The translations under genes and the position numbers were made by a program. The notes beneath the pieces were generated by a model that was not told where the DNA came from, made no database searches, and saw nothing but the letters and a program-made list of their open reading frames with translations. A DNA stretch of 17,339 bases from assembly GCA_033720735.1 (NCBI GenBank), contig JAWWBX010000068.1, forward strand, positions 1 through 17,339. Direction: 5' to 3'. This DNA comes from B8-G4 sp033720735. Its GTDB lineage: Bacteria; Bacteroidota; Bacteroidia; Chitinophagales; Saprospiraceae. Below, piece by piece: positions 7,185 to 14,725 of the stretch; the first letter of the stretch is position 1, and each line of letters opens with the position of its first letter.

Positions 7185-8568
7185 AGGAGATCACGCGCTC
7201 CAGCTTGTTTGAAGAAATGAAATGCTCAATGATCTTGAGAGATTCGGGTGTCTCGGGATAGCGCTGGATATGATCAAAGGCCTCGTCGAGGTGGCGCAGA
7301 TTGGTCGTTTCGTCGATATATCCAAATCCGCAATACTTACCGTCTTCGATGGCGATGAGCGCCTTCTCACCCGGCGTTCTGCCCTGGTCGATCAGGATAC
7401 GTGATCCGGCGACTGATTTTTTGATCGAGGAAATGGCTTCGCGTACCCGCTCATTGTACTCGCCAGGCGATTCGATGCCAAGGCAGGCCCCGAAGCACTC
7501 ACCGATCTTGTGCCGGAAGCACCCGCCCGGTCCCGTTTCCCGGTCCGTTTTGTTCAGGCAAAGGCCAAAATCCTGCACCATCGATCTGAGCCGTCCTTTG
7601 GCACTCGCAATCCTGGGGTATTCGCCGACGATCTCAAACTGGTCATGCGGGATGCGGTTTTTCTTGTGGATCGCCAGGGTACAATAGCCCGCCGAGTCAT
7701 GATAACAGTACAAGGCATAGGGATACGCATTGCGACGTTGGGCGCGGTTGATATCCGGTTGGTGCAATTTGATCTCGTAATTTTCCAACAGCAATGCGGC
7801 AAGTTCACTCCCTGTGATCACATAGCTGATATCGTGCACGCGCTGTTGCATTTTGGACGCCTTGTTGGTGATCTTGGCAAAGTGTTGCATCACGCGCTTG
7901 CGGATATTGATGCTTTTGCCCACGTAGATCACCTGTCCAAACATATCATAGAAGAAGTACACACCCGTGGCCTCCGGCAGGCCATGCAAGCGCTCCAGGC
8001 TGATGGAATGTGGGAGGCGCGATTCCTTGATGCCGAGGTTGACCAGATCGTTGATCCCTTCGGCACTGTCTTCACATGCCATGATCTTCTCAAATACAGC
8101 GACTGTCGCCTTTACATCGTCCATGGCCCGGTGGCGGTTGGCGACTTGAATCCCGAAGTAACGGATCAGCGCGTCGAGTCCGTATTTGCCGATCTCGGGA
8201 AATACTTTTTTCGCGAGCCGGACGGTACAGAGCTGTTTTCGCGAGTAGGTGTAGCCCAACCGCTGAAATTCCTCGCGGATGAAACTGTAATCAAACCGCG
8301 CGTTGTGCGCAACAAACACCGCCCCTTCGGTCAACTCCACGATCTGCCGTGCGACCTCGTAGAATTTCGGGGCGTCTGCCACCATCTCGTTGGTGATCCC
8401 GGTCATGTTGCTGATGTACTCCGGGATACTACGCTCAGGGTTGATCAGCGTTTCAAACCTGTCGATCTCCCTGGTGCCATCATGCAGGACCACGGCAAAC
8501 TCGGTGATCTTGTCACGTTTGACCAAACCGCCGGTCGTCTCGATGTCGATGATTGCGTATGTTTTCAG
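7174..8568 (-). CDS. DEDDh exonuclease fused to GIY-YIG nuclease with UvrC-like cysteine motif
   Basis: Predicted DNA repair nuclease of 464 residues. Residues 1-165 form a DnaQ-like 3'-5' exonuclease with DIETTGG (Asp8, Glu10), VAHNARFD (Asp93) and HRAMDD (His146, Asp151). Residues about 198-280 form a GIY-YIG domain: GVYFFYD (202-208), VIYVGKS (213-219) and catalytic-type Arg223. Residues 337-362 carry four cysteines spaced C-x12-C-x7-C-x3-C (GGCFRHKIGECFGAC), very close to the UvrC N-terminal pattern. The first exonuclease motif lies upstream of the first TTG (8526), and an in-frame TGA is reached without any ATG, GTG or TTG. The CTG at 8568 would give MKTYAIIDIETTGG, a typical N-terminus, so I use it. 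Such fusions are found in Bacteroidota and Actinobacteria. It diverges from the DUF1343 gene with only 21 bases between them. Confidence 0.87.
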   Translation of the reverse strand: MKTYAIIDIETTGGLVKRDKITEFAVVLHDGTREIDRFETLINPERSIPEYISNMTGITNEMVADAPKFYEVARQIVELTEGAVFVAHNARFDYSFIREEFQRLGYTYSRKQLCTVRLAKKVFPEIGKYGLDALIRYFGIQVANRHRAMDDVKATVAVFEKIMACEDSAEGINDLVNLGIKESRLPHSISLERLHGLPEATGVYFFYDMFGQVIYVGKSINIRKRVMQHFAKITNKASKMQQRVHDISYVITGSELAALLLENYEIKLHQPDINRAQRRNAYPYALYCYHDSAGYCTLAIHKKNRIPHDQFEIVGEYPRIASAKGRLRSMVQDFGLCLNKTDRETGPGGCFRHKIGECFGACLGIESPGEYNERVREAISSIKKSVAGSRILIDQGRTPGEKALIAIEDGKYCGFGYIDETTNLRHLDEAFDHIQRYPETPESLKIIEHFISSNKLERVISFSG

Positions 8569-8589
8569 AATTGAGGATTTTACGGCAGA

Positions 8590-9837
8590 ATGACTAAAGT
8601 AGTGAACATATTTAACTTTTCATGTATATGTCTGATCTGCCTTGCACACTGGGCATGTGGCAACACGGATGCCTCGTCAGTGGCCTCCGCACCGGTCGCT
8701 GAGGTAAGCGCGGAACAGACACAGGAGATCATTCCCGGCGCCGATCGTTTGTCGCGCTATGTGCCGATGCTCATGGGCAAGCGCGTGGGACTCACGGTCA
8801 ACCACAGCTCGGTGGTCGGCAAGCGTCATCTGGTGGATACGCTGCGCACACTGGACATCCAGATCGCACGCATATTCGCCCCGGAACACGGTTTCCGCGG
8901 AACCGCCGATGCCGGAGAGCATTTGCAAGATCAGAAGGACCCAGGGACAGGGCTGCCCGTGATCTCCCTGTACGGCAACAAACGGAAGCCGTCGGCCGAA
9001 GATCTGGCAGGCATCGACATCATGGTATTTGATATCCAGGACGTGGGTGTGCGCTTTTATACCTACATCTCCACCTTGCACCTCGTCATGGAGGCCTGCG
9101 TCGGGACCGGCATCCCGGTTCTCGTGCTGGATCGCCCCAATCCAAACGGATACTACATCGACGGGCCTGTGCTCGACACCGCGTACCGGTCGTTTGTCGG
9201 GATGCATCCGATCCCGGTCGTGTACGGACTGACCATCGGCGAACTGGCACAAATGATCAATGGAGAAAGGTGGTTGGCAGGCGGGGTGCAGTGCGACCTC
9301 ACCGTGGTGCCCTGCGTCAACTACGACCATACCATGACATATACCTTGCCGGTGGCCCCTTCACCGAACTTGCCAAATCTCCGCTCCATCCTTTTGTATC
9401 CGTCGCTGTGCTGGTTTGAACCGACGACGGTTTCGGTTGGCCGGGGGACTGACAAGCAATTCCAAGTGGTGGGACATCCGTCGGCTGATTGGGGAGACTA
9501 CGCATTTGTGCCCGAGCCCAAACCCGGGGCATCCAGCCCGAAACATCAGGGAGTAACACTCACCGGGCACGACTTGTCAAGCTTGACCATCGATGAGATC
9601 CGCAGTTGGGGGCGCCTGCATCTGACGTGGCTTCTCGAAGCGTACGTTGCGACAGGGGAGAAGGAGCGCTTTTTTGCCAACCCGGGGTTCTTTGACAAGC
9701 TGGCAGGGACTGACCTGTTGCGTACGCAGATCATGGTCGGGGCGGATGAGGATGAGATCCGCAGGTCATGGTCCTACGGTCTTGAGGAGTATAAACAGAT
9801 GAGGAAACAGTATCTGCTCTACCCGGACTTTGAGTGA
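8590..9837 (+). CDS. DUF1343/NamZ-family exo-beta-N-acetylmuramidase (GH171), probable lipoprotein
   Basis: 415 residues, clearly of the DUF1343 (YbbC) family. Members characterised as NamZ remove terminal N-acetylmuramic acid from peptidoglycan fragments during wall recycling. Family blocks seen: GKRVGLTVNHSSV (63-75), IFAPEHGFRGTADAGE (95-110), DIMVFDIQDVGVRFYTYI, VLDRPNPNGYYIDGPVLD, PIPVVYGLTIGELAQMING, PSPNLPN and the nearly diagnostic FEPTTVSVGRGTDKQFQVVG. The N-terminus is a hydrophobic export signal ending in HWACGN, so Cys23 is a likely lipidation site, although the lipobox is not standard (no Leu at -3). It probably acts in the periplasm. No other recycling gene (murQ, transporter, hexosaminidase) is in the window. 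Its ATG lies 21 bases from the divergent exonuclease gene, so its promoter must overlap that coding sequence. Confidence 0.93.
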   Translation: MTKVVNIFNFSCICLICLAHWACGNTDASSVASAPVAEVSAEQTQEIIPGADRLSRYVPMLMGKRVGLTVNHSSVVGKRHLVDTLRTLDIQIARIFAPEHGFRGTADAGEHLQDQKDPGTGLPVISLYGNKRKPSAEDLAGIDIMVFDIQDVGVRFYTYISTLHLVMEACVGTGIPVLVLDRPNPNGYYIDGPVLDTAYRSFVGMHPIPVVYGLTIGELAQMINGERWLAGGVQCDLTVVPCVNYDHTMTYTLPVAPSPNLPNLRSILLYPSLCWFEPTTVSVGRGTDKQFQVVGHPSADWGDYAFVPEPKPGASSPKHQGVTLTGHDLSSLTIDEIRSWGRLHLTWLLEAYVATGEKERFFANPGFFDKLAGTDLLRTQIMVGADEDEIRRSWSYGLEEYKQMRKQYLLYPDFE

Positions 9838-9850
9838 TCCAGAACACTGG

Positions 9851-10192
9851 TCATTTGATCAACCTGAGCAACTTGGCGCCATAGACGAGCAGGGCCAGGG
9901 CGATCAATGCGAGCACCACCTTTCCGATGTTGGCAAACAGCAGATTGTCGATGAGGTCATCGAGCGTGATCACCACGCCACTTTGTCCCAGAATGATCGC
10001 CAGGATCAGCGAGAAGCCGGCGATCAAATAGAGAATACCGCGCGTGCCTTCTGCCCATCTGATGATACGTCGGCTCCGGCTGGTAGAAGGGACGGGTGGC
10101 CGATGTCCCGCTTTGAACGCCTTCTTTTGACGTTTGAGTTCGGCTTTGATCCGTTTCTTTTCTGACTTTTTGATCGCACCGGGCTTTGACAA
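9851..10192 (-). CDS. Small membrane protein with basic N-terminus, function unknown
   Basis: 113 residues. The first 45 residues are strongly basic (KKSEKKRIKAELKRQKKAFK). Two hydrophobic helices follow, near 53-71 (GILYLIAGFSLILAIILGQ) and 89-109 (IGKVVLALIALALLVYGAKLL), with a short acidic loop between them. This order is typical of a real small inner-membrane protein, and the positive N-terminus suggests it faces the cytoplasm. The only usable start is a TTG at 10192 (MSKPGAIKK); no ATG or GTG in frame lies before it. It is the last gene of the minus-strand run that includes the DUF3500 gene (44-base gap) and is convergent with the DUF1343 gene (13-base gap). I do not recognise a family. 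Confidence 0.7.
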   Translation of the reverse strand: MSKPGAIKKSEKKRIKAELKRQKKAFKAGHRPPVPSTSRSRRIIRWAEGTRGILYLIAGFSLILAIILGQSGVVITLDDLIDNLLFANIGKVVLALIALALLVYGAKLLRLIK

Positions 10193-10236
10193 TGAAACAG
10201 CGTAGTGCTGAAAGAGATCACACGTTGACCAACAGT

Positions 10237-11238
10237 TTATTTGTCGTGATAGGTCCGGTAGTGTTCGCGTAGAAGGTCGCGACCAAAGTCTCCGTCAAAA
10301 TCGCGCCACACTGTATGGATGTGATTGGCGCCACTTTGAATATTGTCATACTCGACGACAAACGACTTGCCCTGAATCCGGTAGTAATGCGGTTTTCCGG
10401 GTTCTGTGGCTCCGGCCCACCCAAAACGGATGTCGTCAAAGGATTCGGTACGCAAGGCTGCCATGCGGCTGTTGGCCAGTGCCTCGGGCATCGCCGACAG
10501 GTAGGCCTGCAGGAGTTGCTCCAACAGCTGCCGTTGACCGGAAGTCATGTCCCTGGCAGGGATACCCACCGGGTCGAACGGTTTCACCTGGCTTTCGTTG
10601 GCAGTGACGATGTCCGGCAATGCCTGCTGGCGAAAGATCGCCATGCTCCGTTGTTCTTCCGTAAGTGCGTTGAGCAGAGCGAAGCCCAGATCCTGTTCCT
10701 CAGCCAGAGTGCGTTCGCCTTGCCTGGAGCCGGCAGGTACCGTCGCCGGATTCGCACCGAAGAATCGGGGAGCCATGGAAACCTGGTCGCCGATGTGCGT
10801 GAAATGCAACGCCACATGATGTCCCTCGAAGGACCACGCCCAGATGCTGTCTGTCTCCGGATTGCCGTAGAATTCCACATGATACTTCCCGGGGTCTCTG
10901 AAATCCGCATCCTGGCCCATTTCAATGAGGACCAGTTCAAGGCTCATGATCTGCATGGTCTTGGTATATCCTGAAGCACTCAGAGAGGCGCGGAGTAGCT
11001 CAAGAAACTGCACCTCCTGCTCCGGAGATAGCTGTCCGAGCATCAGACCGGGTCGTTGCACCATGGCACCCGGCAGGAAATGCCAGTCGTCGCGCAGATC
11101 ATGATCGAACGGTAGCATGATACTGGCTCGTTGCGCATCGCTCAGTGCCGACAGGAACCGGACAGCAGGATCTTCACTTTGCTGAGCCTGAATTTGAAAT
11201 GCGGCCAGAATGATGGCGAGAAGTGTCACGTATTTCAT
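10237..11238 (-). CDS. Secreted DUF3500 family protein
   Basis: 333 residues. A cleavable signal peptide is seen (MKYVTLLAIILAAFQIQA, then QQ). The rest matches the DUF3500 family, whose biochemical role is not known to me. Family-like features: SALSDAQRASIMLPFDHDLRDDWHFLPG near the N-terminus, MSLELVLIEMG, the aromatic HVEFYGNP and IWAWSFEGHHVALHF in the middle, and YYRIQGKSFVVEYDN with HIHTVWRDFDGDFG near the C-terminus. Several His, Trp and Asp residues in these blocks would suit a metal or ligand site, but this is inference. I use the ATG at 11238; an ATG five codons upstream would place extra residues before the signal. It follows the HhH-barrel gene after 27 bases on the same strand, so the two may be co-transcribed. 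Confidence 0.85.
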   Translation of the reverse strand: MKYVTLLAIILAAFQIQAQQSEDPAVRFLSALSDAQRASIMLPFDHDLRDDWHFLPGAMVQRPGLMLGQLSPEQEVQFLELLRASLSASGYTKTMQIMSLELVLIEMGQDADFRDPGKYHVEFYGNPETDSIWAWSFEGHHVALHFTHIGDQVSMAPRFFGANPATVPAGSRQGERTLAEEQDLGFALLNALTEEQRSMAIFRQQALPDIVTANESQVKPFDPVGIPARDMTSGQRQLLEQLLQAYLSAMPEALANSRMAALRTESFDDIRFGWAGATEPGKPHYYRIQGKSFVVEYDNIQSGANHIHTVWRDFDGDFGRDLLREHYRTYHDK

Positions 11239-11265
11239 GGTGATAAGGTACATAAAGATGGATGA

Positions 11266-13350
11266 TCAGAACACCCACTTCACTTGTGCCTTGAGGTCGG
11301 TTCGCTTGTTGCCGGCAATGAGGTTGTTGCCACTGCTGATGAAACCCCGGTTGGTCAGCCGGGTCTGTGCGATACGGAATTCGAGGGTGATGTCCCGGAA
11401 TCCCTGGTACTTGAGGTTGACGTAATAACGCACCCCGCGGTAGGTGTAGGCAGGGATATAGAATTGATTGATCAGGTCATTCTCAAAAGCGTAGATCCGG
11501 GAGTTGTAATCATCAGTATCGAAGTAGGCGATGCGCGTGGTGAAGGAGAACGGGGAGCCAATCGGGCGGTACAGGACGTCCTGGTAGATCAGATATCCGC
11601 GACTCTCAGGGCCCTGCCCCTCCTTGTAAAAGGACAGCTCCAACCTGTTGCGCAGCGCAATCCCGTCTCCCAATTGATGATCAAAGTGCACGCGCAGGTT
11701 GCGTTTGCGATGGGGGACCACGTAGTCCGTCGCCGACGTATTGCCCGACTGATTGCGTTCCTTGATCTCGTTGCGGTATTGCAGGTACCATTCAAATTTG
11801 CGCCGCTTTTGGTAGGTCAGCCGGACCAACTGCTCATTGCCCGTGCTGGGCGCATCCACGTTGAAGCGCAGCCAGGGATGTTGCCAGGTGTCGGCATACG
11901 CGCTGACTGTCCAGCCATCCAATGGCCGCACGACAACCCCGAAGTAGATGCCAGATTCATTGAAGCCATCGGAGGTCTCTCCGAAAGTATTGCCGGCGAT
12001 CGTGTGAAAATCGCGGGCAAGCACGCGTGAGAGGATGGCGAGGTCCACGCGCGGGTGCAGTGCCATCAGCAGGCCGTTGATCGTGGCCAGTGCGCCATTG
12101 TCGCTTCGGGCCGTTTCACCAAACACATGCAGATTGCGCCACAACCACGTGTATTCAATACTGACCTGACCCAACCGGGTGCCGCTAAACCGGTATCGAT
12201 TGTACGCCTGCTCTGCGCGGATCAGCGGCTGGCTGAATGTCTGACAGACAGCGTTGATCCCCACCTCCAGGCGCCCGGAGGTGTACGTGGCGTTCATTCC
12301 CGCTACCGTATGATCGATTTGCCGTTCGTCCTCGATCTCCGCATCCGTGCGGTGCAGCCCTGAAGTCTGTAGTGACGAGAATGAATTGGCAATCAGGAAG
12401 CTTGATCCGGTATCAATCGTGTCTGTGCGGGTGTTGGCATCGCGGCGTTTCGACGATCCGAAAATGGTGATCTGAAGTGCTTCCCGCGGCTGGATGACCA
12501 TTGCTCCACCGCGCAGAAAGTCGACCTCGTTGACTGAAGTGAAGGGCCGGACCTTGTAGCCACCTTTCTTGATCTGGGTGACAAAGGCACTCTTGCCGAA
12601 TCCAAAACCGGAGTGGAGCAGCAGGCCCTGGCCGAGGTTGACGGAGTAATCACCGAGCGCAACACGCGGTAACCAGGAGCGGTAATCCCGCACAAAGAAA
12701 TGCGCAGAATAAAAATCAAATCCATGGGCAGTGCTGCCCCCGAAGAACGCCTCTCCCGGATCTTTTTCCATGGTGATGCCATAACTCAGGCGTCCTCCAT
12801 TCCGGTGGCGGTAGCGTACGTACAGCCGGTGTTTGTCTCCTTCAAACGGAACGGTACCGTCTTCCCGCGCTTCGAATCCGCGTTGATCCTCGAGGGTGTA
12901 TCCCCAGCGCATGAACAACTCATTGATCCCGCCGGTGAGCAGAGACCCGCCGCTGATCTCATCGCCGGAACCTTTCTCGCGGACTGTGATAAAGGGGCGG
13001 ATGCGGCTGATCACCGCCAGGTCGAATCCGGGAACGGCCTGCAGTTCGTAGATCGATATCAGCGCTCCGTTTCGGGCAATGTAGAGGCGCAAAGCCAGCT
13101 GGTGGGATGCAGTGATCAAACCAAGACCAACGAGTTCTTCAAGGTCGCCGTCATTTATATTGATGGGGCTGGCAGCCAGGAATTCGAGCTGCTCGAGCAC
13201 CGTGTTGTAGTCGAGCGCCCCGTCGAGTTCCAGGCTTTCGGCCAGTTGCTCAAGCAATTCCGAGATGGTTTCGACAGGCTCCTGGGCATCCACTGCAACA
13301 GCGCCGAGGAGGAGGGCCAAAAGAACGGCAATGCGGGAGGGTCGGGGCAT
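11266..13350 (-). CDS. Helix-hairpin-helix domain protein with C-terminal outer-membrane beta-barrel
   Basis: 694 residues. A signal peptide (about 1-22, ending AVDA) is followed by a helical region and a ComEA-like helix-hairpin-helix segment (about 62-122: ININDGDLEELVGLGLI and LISIYELQAVPGFD). The remaining roughly 550 residues alternate polar and aromatic residues as in an outer-membrane beta-barrel, with many Tyr/Arg strands (HRLYVRYRHRNGGRLSYGI, YNRYRFSGTRLGQVSIEYTW) and loops such as LGDYSVNLGQGLLLHSGFGFGK. The protein ends in Phe (KAQVKWVF), the classical barrel-insertion signature. Proteins of this layout are frequent in Bacteroidota and are usually labelled only as helix-hairpin-helix proteins. 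HhH usually binds DNA, so a role in DNA uptake or periplasmic DNA handling is possible but not shown. A palindrome and a -7-like element sit directly upstream. Confidence 0.85.
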   Translation of the reverse strand: MPRPSRIAVLLALLLGAVAVDAQEPVETISELLEQLAESLELDGALDYNTVLEQLEFLAASPININDGDLEELVGLGLITASHQLALRLYIARNGALISIYELQAVPGFDLAVISRIRPFITVREKGSGDEISGGSLLTGGINELFMRWGYTLEDQRGFEAREDGTVPFEGDKHRLYVRYRHRNGGRLSYGITMEKDPGEAFFGGSTAHGFDFYSAHFFVRDYRSWLPRVALGDYSVNLGQGLLLHSGFGFGKSAFVTQIKKGGYKVRPFTSVNEVDFLRGGAMVIQPREALQITIFGSSKRRDANTRTDTIDTGSSFLIANSFSSLQTSGLHRTDAEIEDERQIDHTVAGMNATYTSGRLEVGINAVCQTFSQPLIRAEQAYNRYRFSGTRLGQVSIEYTWLWRNLHVFGETARSDNGALATINGLLMALHPRVDLAILSRVLARDFHTIAGNTFGETSDGFNESGIYFGVVVRPLDGWTVSAYADTWQHPWLRFNVDAPSTGNEQLVRLTYQKRRKFEWYLQYRNEIKERNQSGNTSATDYVVPHRKRNLRVHFDHQLGDGIALRNRLELSFYKEGQGPESRGYLIYQDVLYRPIGSPFSFTTRIAYFDTDDYNSRIYAFENDLINQFYIPAYTYRGVRYYVNLKYQGFRDITLEFRIAQTRLTNRGFISSGNNLIAGNKRTDLKAQVKWVF

Positions 13351-13353
13351 GTC

Positions 13354-13385
13354 TAAAGGTACGTGTACGTACCGGAACCTGGCAA
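13354..13385 (-). promoter_or_regulatory. Candidate promoter with embedded palindrome upstream of HhH-barrel gene
   Basis: On the minus strand a TTTG (TTG at 13385-13383) is followed after 21 bases by TACCTTTA (13361-13354), one base from the Bacteroidota -7 consensus. The box ends only 3 bases before the ATG, so the transcript would be leaderless or nearly so. A perfect palindrome GGTACGT-GT-ACGTACC (13358-13373 on plus) overlaps the box and spacer, where a repressor could block it. Confidence 0.4.
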
Positions 13386-13446
13386 ATGGATTCCGCGATA
13401 TCCGCCGATCGGTTTGACATCTCGCTGGCAGGGCGTTGCCACGGAA

Positions 13447-13472
13447 TAAAAAAAGGGGCCCGTAGGCCCCTT
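13447..13472 (-). terminator. Rho-independent terminator of glnII
   Basis: Read on the minus strand: AAGGGGCC, loop TACG, GGCCCC, then seven T. A six-base GC stem (13455-13460 with 13465-13470), extended by two A-T pairs, with a UUCG-class-size tetraloop and a T-tract. It lies 25 bases after the glutamine synthetase stop codon and separates it from the HhH-barrel gene. Confidence 0.92.
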
Positions 13473-13497
13473 CGAATGGTTGATGATCCCTTCTCAG

Positions 13498-14532
13498 TTA
13501 ATCAACCATCTGTTCTTCTGGTACCATTGCCTCCTTGACCGTGCGCATGATGCGGGCAACCAACCGGTAGGGATCGGCGTTGGATGCCGGACGGCGGTCT
13601 TCGAGGTAGCCCTTCCAGTCATTCCGCACGGTGCCGATCGGAATACGGATCGAAGAGCCGCGATCACTCACGCCATAGGAGAACGTATCGATGTGCTGCG
13701 TCTCGTGCAGCCCGGTCAGACGCTCATGATTGTCTGATCCGTACACGGCGATATGCTCCTGATGGTATTTGGCCATCTTGTTGAAGATCTTGTTGAACAT
13801 CTCCTCTCCACCGATCTCGCGCATTGCTTTGTTGGAGAAGTTGGCGTGCATGCCCGAACCGTTCCAGTCGCCTTTCACGGGTTTCGGGGCAAACTCGATG
13901 TGCACTCCGTACTTCTCGGAGATGCGGAAGAGGAGGTAGCGGGACACCCAGAGGTCATCTGCAGCGCGCTTGGCGCCCATTCCGAAGCACTGGTACTCCC
14001 ACTGACCGAGCATCACCTCGGCATTGATACCGGTGATACTCAGTCCGGCATCGAGGCACATGTCAAAATGCTCCTCGACGATGTCGCGGCCGGCCACGTT
14101 GTCGCTGCCCACCGAGCAGTAATACATGCCCTGAGGGGCCGGGTAGCCATTCTTCGGGAATCCCATCGGGCGACCGTTTGAGACGAGTGTGTACTCCTGC
14201 TCAAAGCCAAACCAGAAATCGGGATCATCCTCGATGAGTGCCCTGGTGTTGGAGACATGGGGCGTCTCGTCTGGATTCAGAACTTCACACATGACGAGCC
14301 ACGCATCACGGCGCGCCGGATCACGGTAGACTGTGCATGGTTTGAGCAACAGGTCGGATGAGTGGCCTTCGGCCTGCTTGGTGCTACTTCCGTCAAATGC
14401 CCACAGTGGCAGCCGATCCACCTCTCCCGCATAGTCTTCAAACGGGATGACCTTGGTCTTGCTACGCAGATGGGGTTCGGGGGTGTAGCCGTCCAGCCAG
14501 ATGTACTCAAATTTGTGATTCGTCATGCTCAT
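13498..14532 (-). CDS. glnII: Glutamine synthetase, type II (eukaryotic-like GSII)
   Basis: Joins ammonia to glutamate using ATP. It has 344 residues, the length of GSII and far shorter than GSI (about 470) or GSIII (about 700). Motifs seen: the beta-grasp start EYIWLDGYTPEPHLRSKTKV, LPLWAFDGSSTKQAEGHSSD, the metal ligands FGFEQEYTL (about 107-115), INAEVMLGQWEYQ, PKPVKGDWNGSGMHANFS, ERLTGLHETQHID, SDRGSSIRIP and YLEDRRPASNADPY. There is no Tyr adenylylation loop of the GSI type, so control is probably transcriptional or by feedback. An ATG two codons in (14526) is an equal alternative start. The gene is a single transcription unit with its own promoter, 5' inverted repeat and terminator. No GlnB, AmtB or glutamate synthase gene is nearby. 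Confidence 0.96.
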   Translation of the reverse strand: MSMTNHKFEYIWLDGYTPEPHLRSKTKVIPFEDYAGEVDRLPLWAFDGSSTKQAEGHSSDLLLKPCTVYRDPARRDAWLVMCEVLNPDETPHVSNTRALIEDDPDFWFGFEQEYTLVSNGRPMGFPKNGYPAPQGMYYCSVGSDNVAGRDIVEEHFDMCLDAGLSITGINAEVMLGQWEYQCFGMGAKRAADDLWVSRYLLFRISEKYGVHIEFAPKPVKGDWNGSGMHANFSNKAMREIGGEEMFNKIFNKMAKYHQEHIAVYGSDNHERLTGLHETQHIDTFSYGVSDRGSSIRIPIGTVRNDWKGYLEDRRPASNADPYRLVARIMRTVKEAMVPEEQMVD

Positions 14533-14567
14533 GAAGTTTTAGTTATATAAATTTCCTCTAAATGTAA

Positions 14568-14600
14568 GTCGCTGTATTTAAGCAAGTTAAATTCAGCGAC
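14568..14600 (-). repeat. 33-base inverted repeat at the glnII transcription start
   Basis: Two 14-base arms (14568-14581 and 14587-14600) match with one mismatch around a 5-base loop. On the minus strand the arms are GTCGCTGAATTTAA and TTAAATACAGCGAC with loop CTTGC. The first base of the left arm falls about where the predicted promoter would start transcription. It is therefore either a stem-loop at the 5' end of the mRNA or a dyad operator. Confidence 0.8.
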
Positions 14601-14605
14601 CGGGA

Positions 14606-14636
14606 CAAATGTAGAGATACTCTTCGCCCGCACAAA
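14606..14636 (-). promoter_or_regulatory. Bacteroidota-type promoter of glnII
   Basis: On the minus strand TTTG (14636-14633), 19-base spacer, then TACATTTG (14613-14606). This matches the phylum's -33 TTG and -7 TAnnTTTG elements at the usual spacing. It gives a 5' leader of about 65-70 bases. A second -7-like TACATTTA (14566-14559) lies between the inverted repeat and the ATG, with a TTG 16 bases upstream in the repeat's loop, and could be a weaker tandem promoter. Confidence 0.75.
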
Positions 14637-14725
14637 CTCGAAATTTTCATATTCTGGTATCCTCAAAGTTGTGTTTCTTTGCGTAACGCATTGAAAATAA
14701 AAGAGTTGTGCCCTAAGAAAGTGTG

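Noticed and set aside
7510..8574. Plus-strand open frame of 354 codons
   Set aside because: Antisense shadow of the exonuclease-GIY-YIG gene, which holds all catalytic motifs.
11284..12030. Plus-strand open frame of 248 codons
   Set aside because: Antisense to the beta-barrel region, with no domain or start context of its own.
14674..14681. TTTCTTTG as a plus-strand -7 box for the helical protein gene
   Set aside because: The second position is wrong and no TTG lies at a suitable distance upstream.
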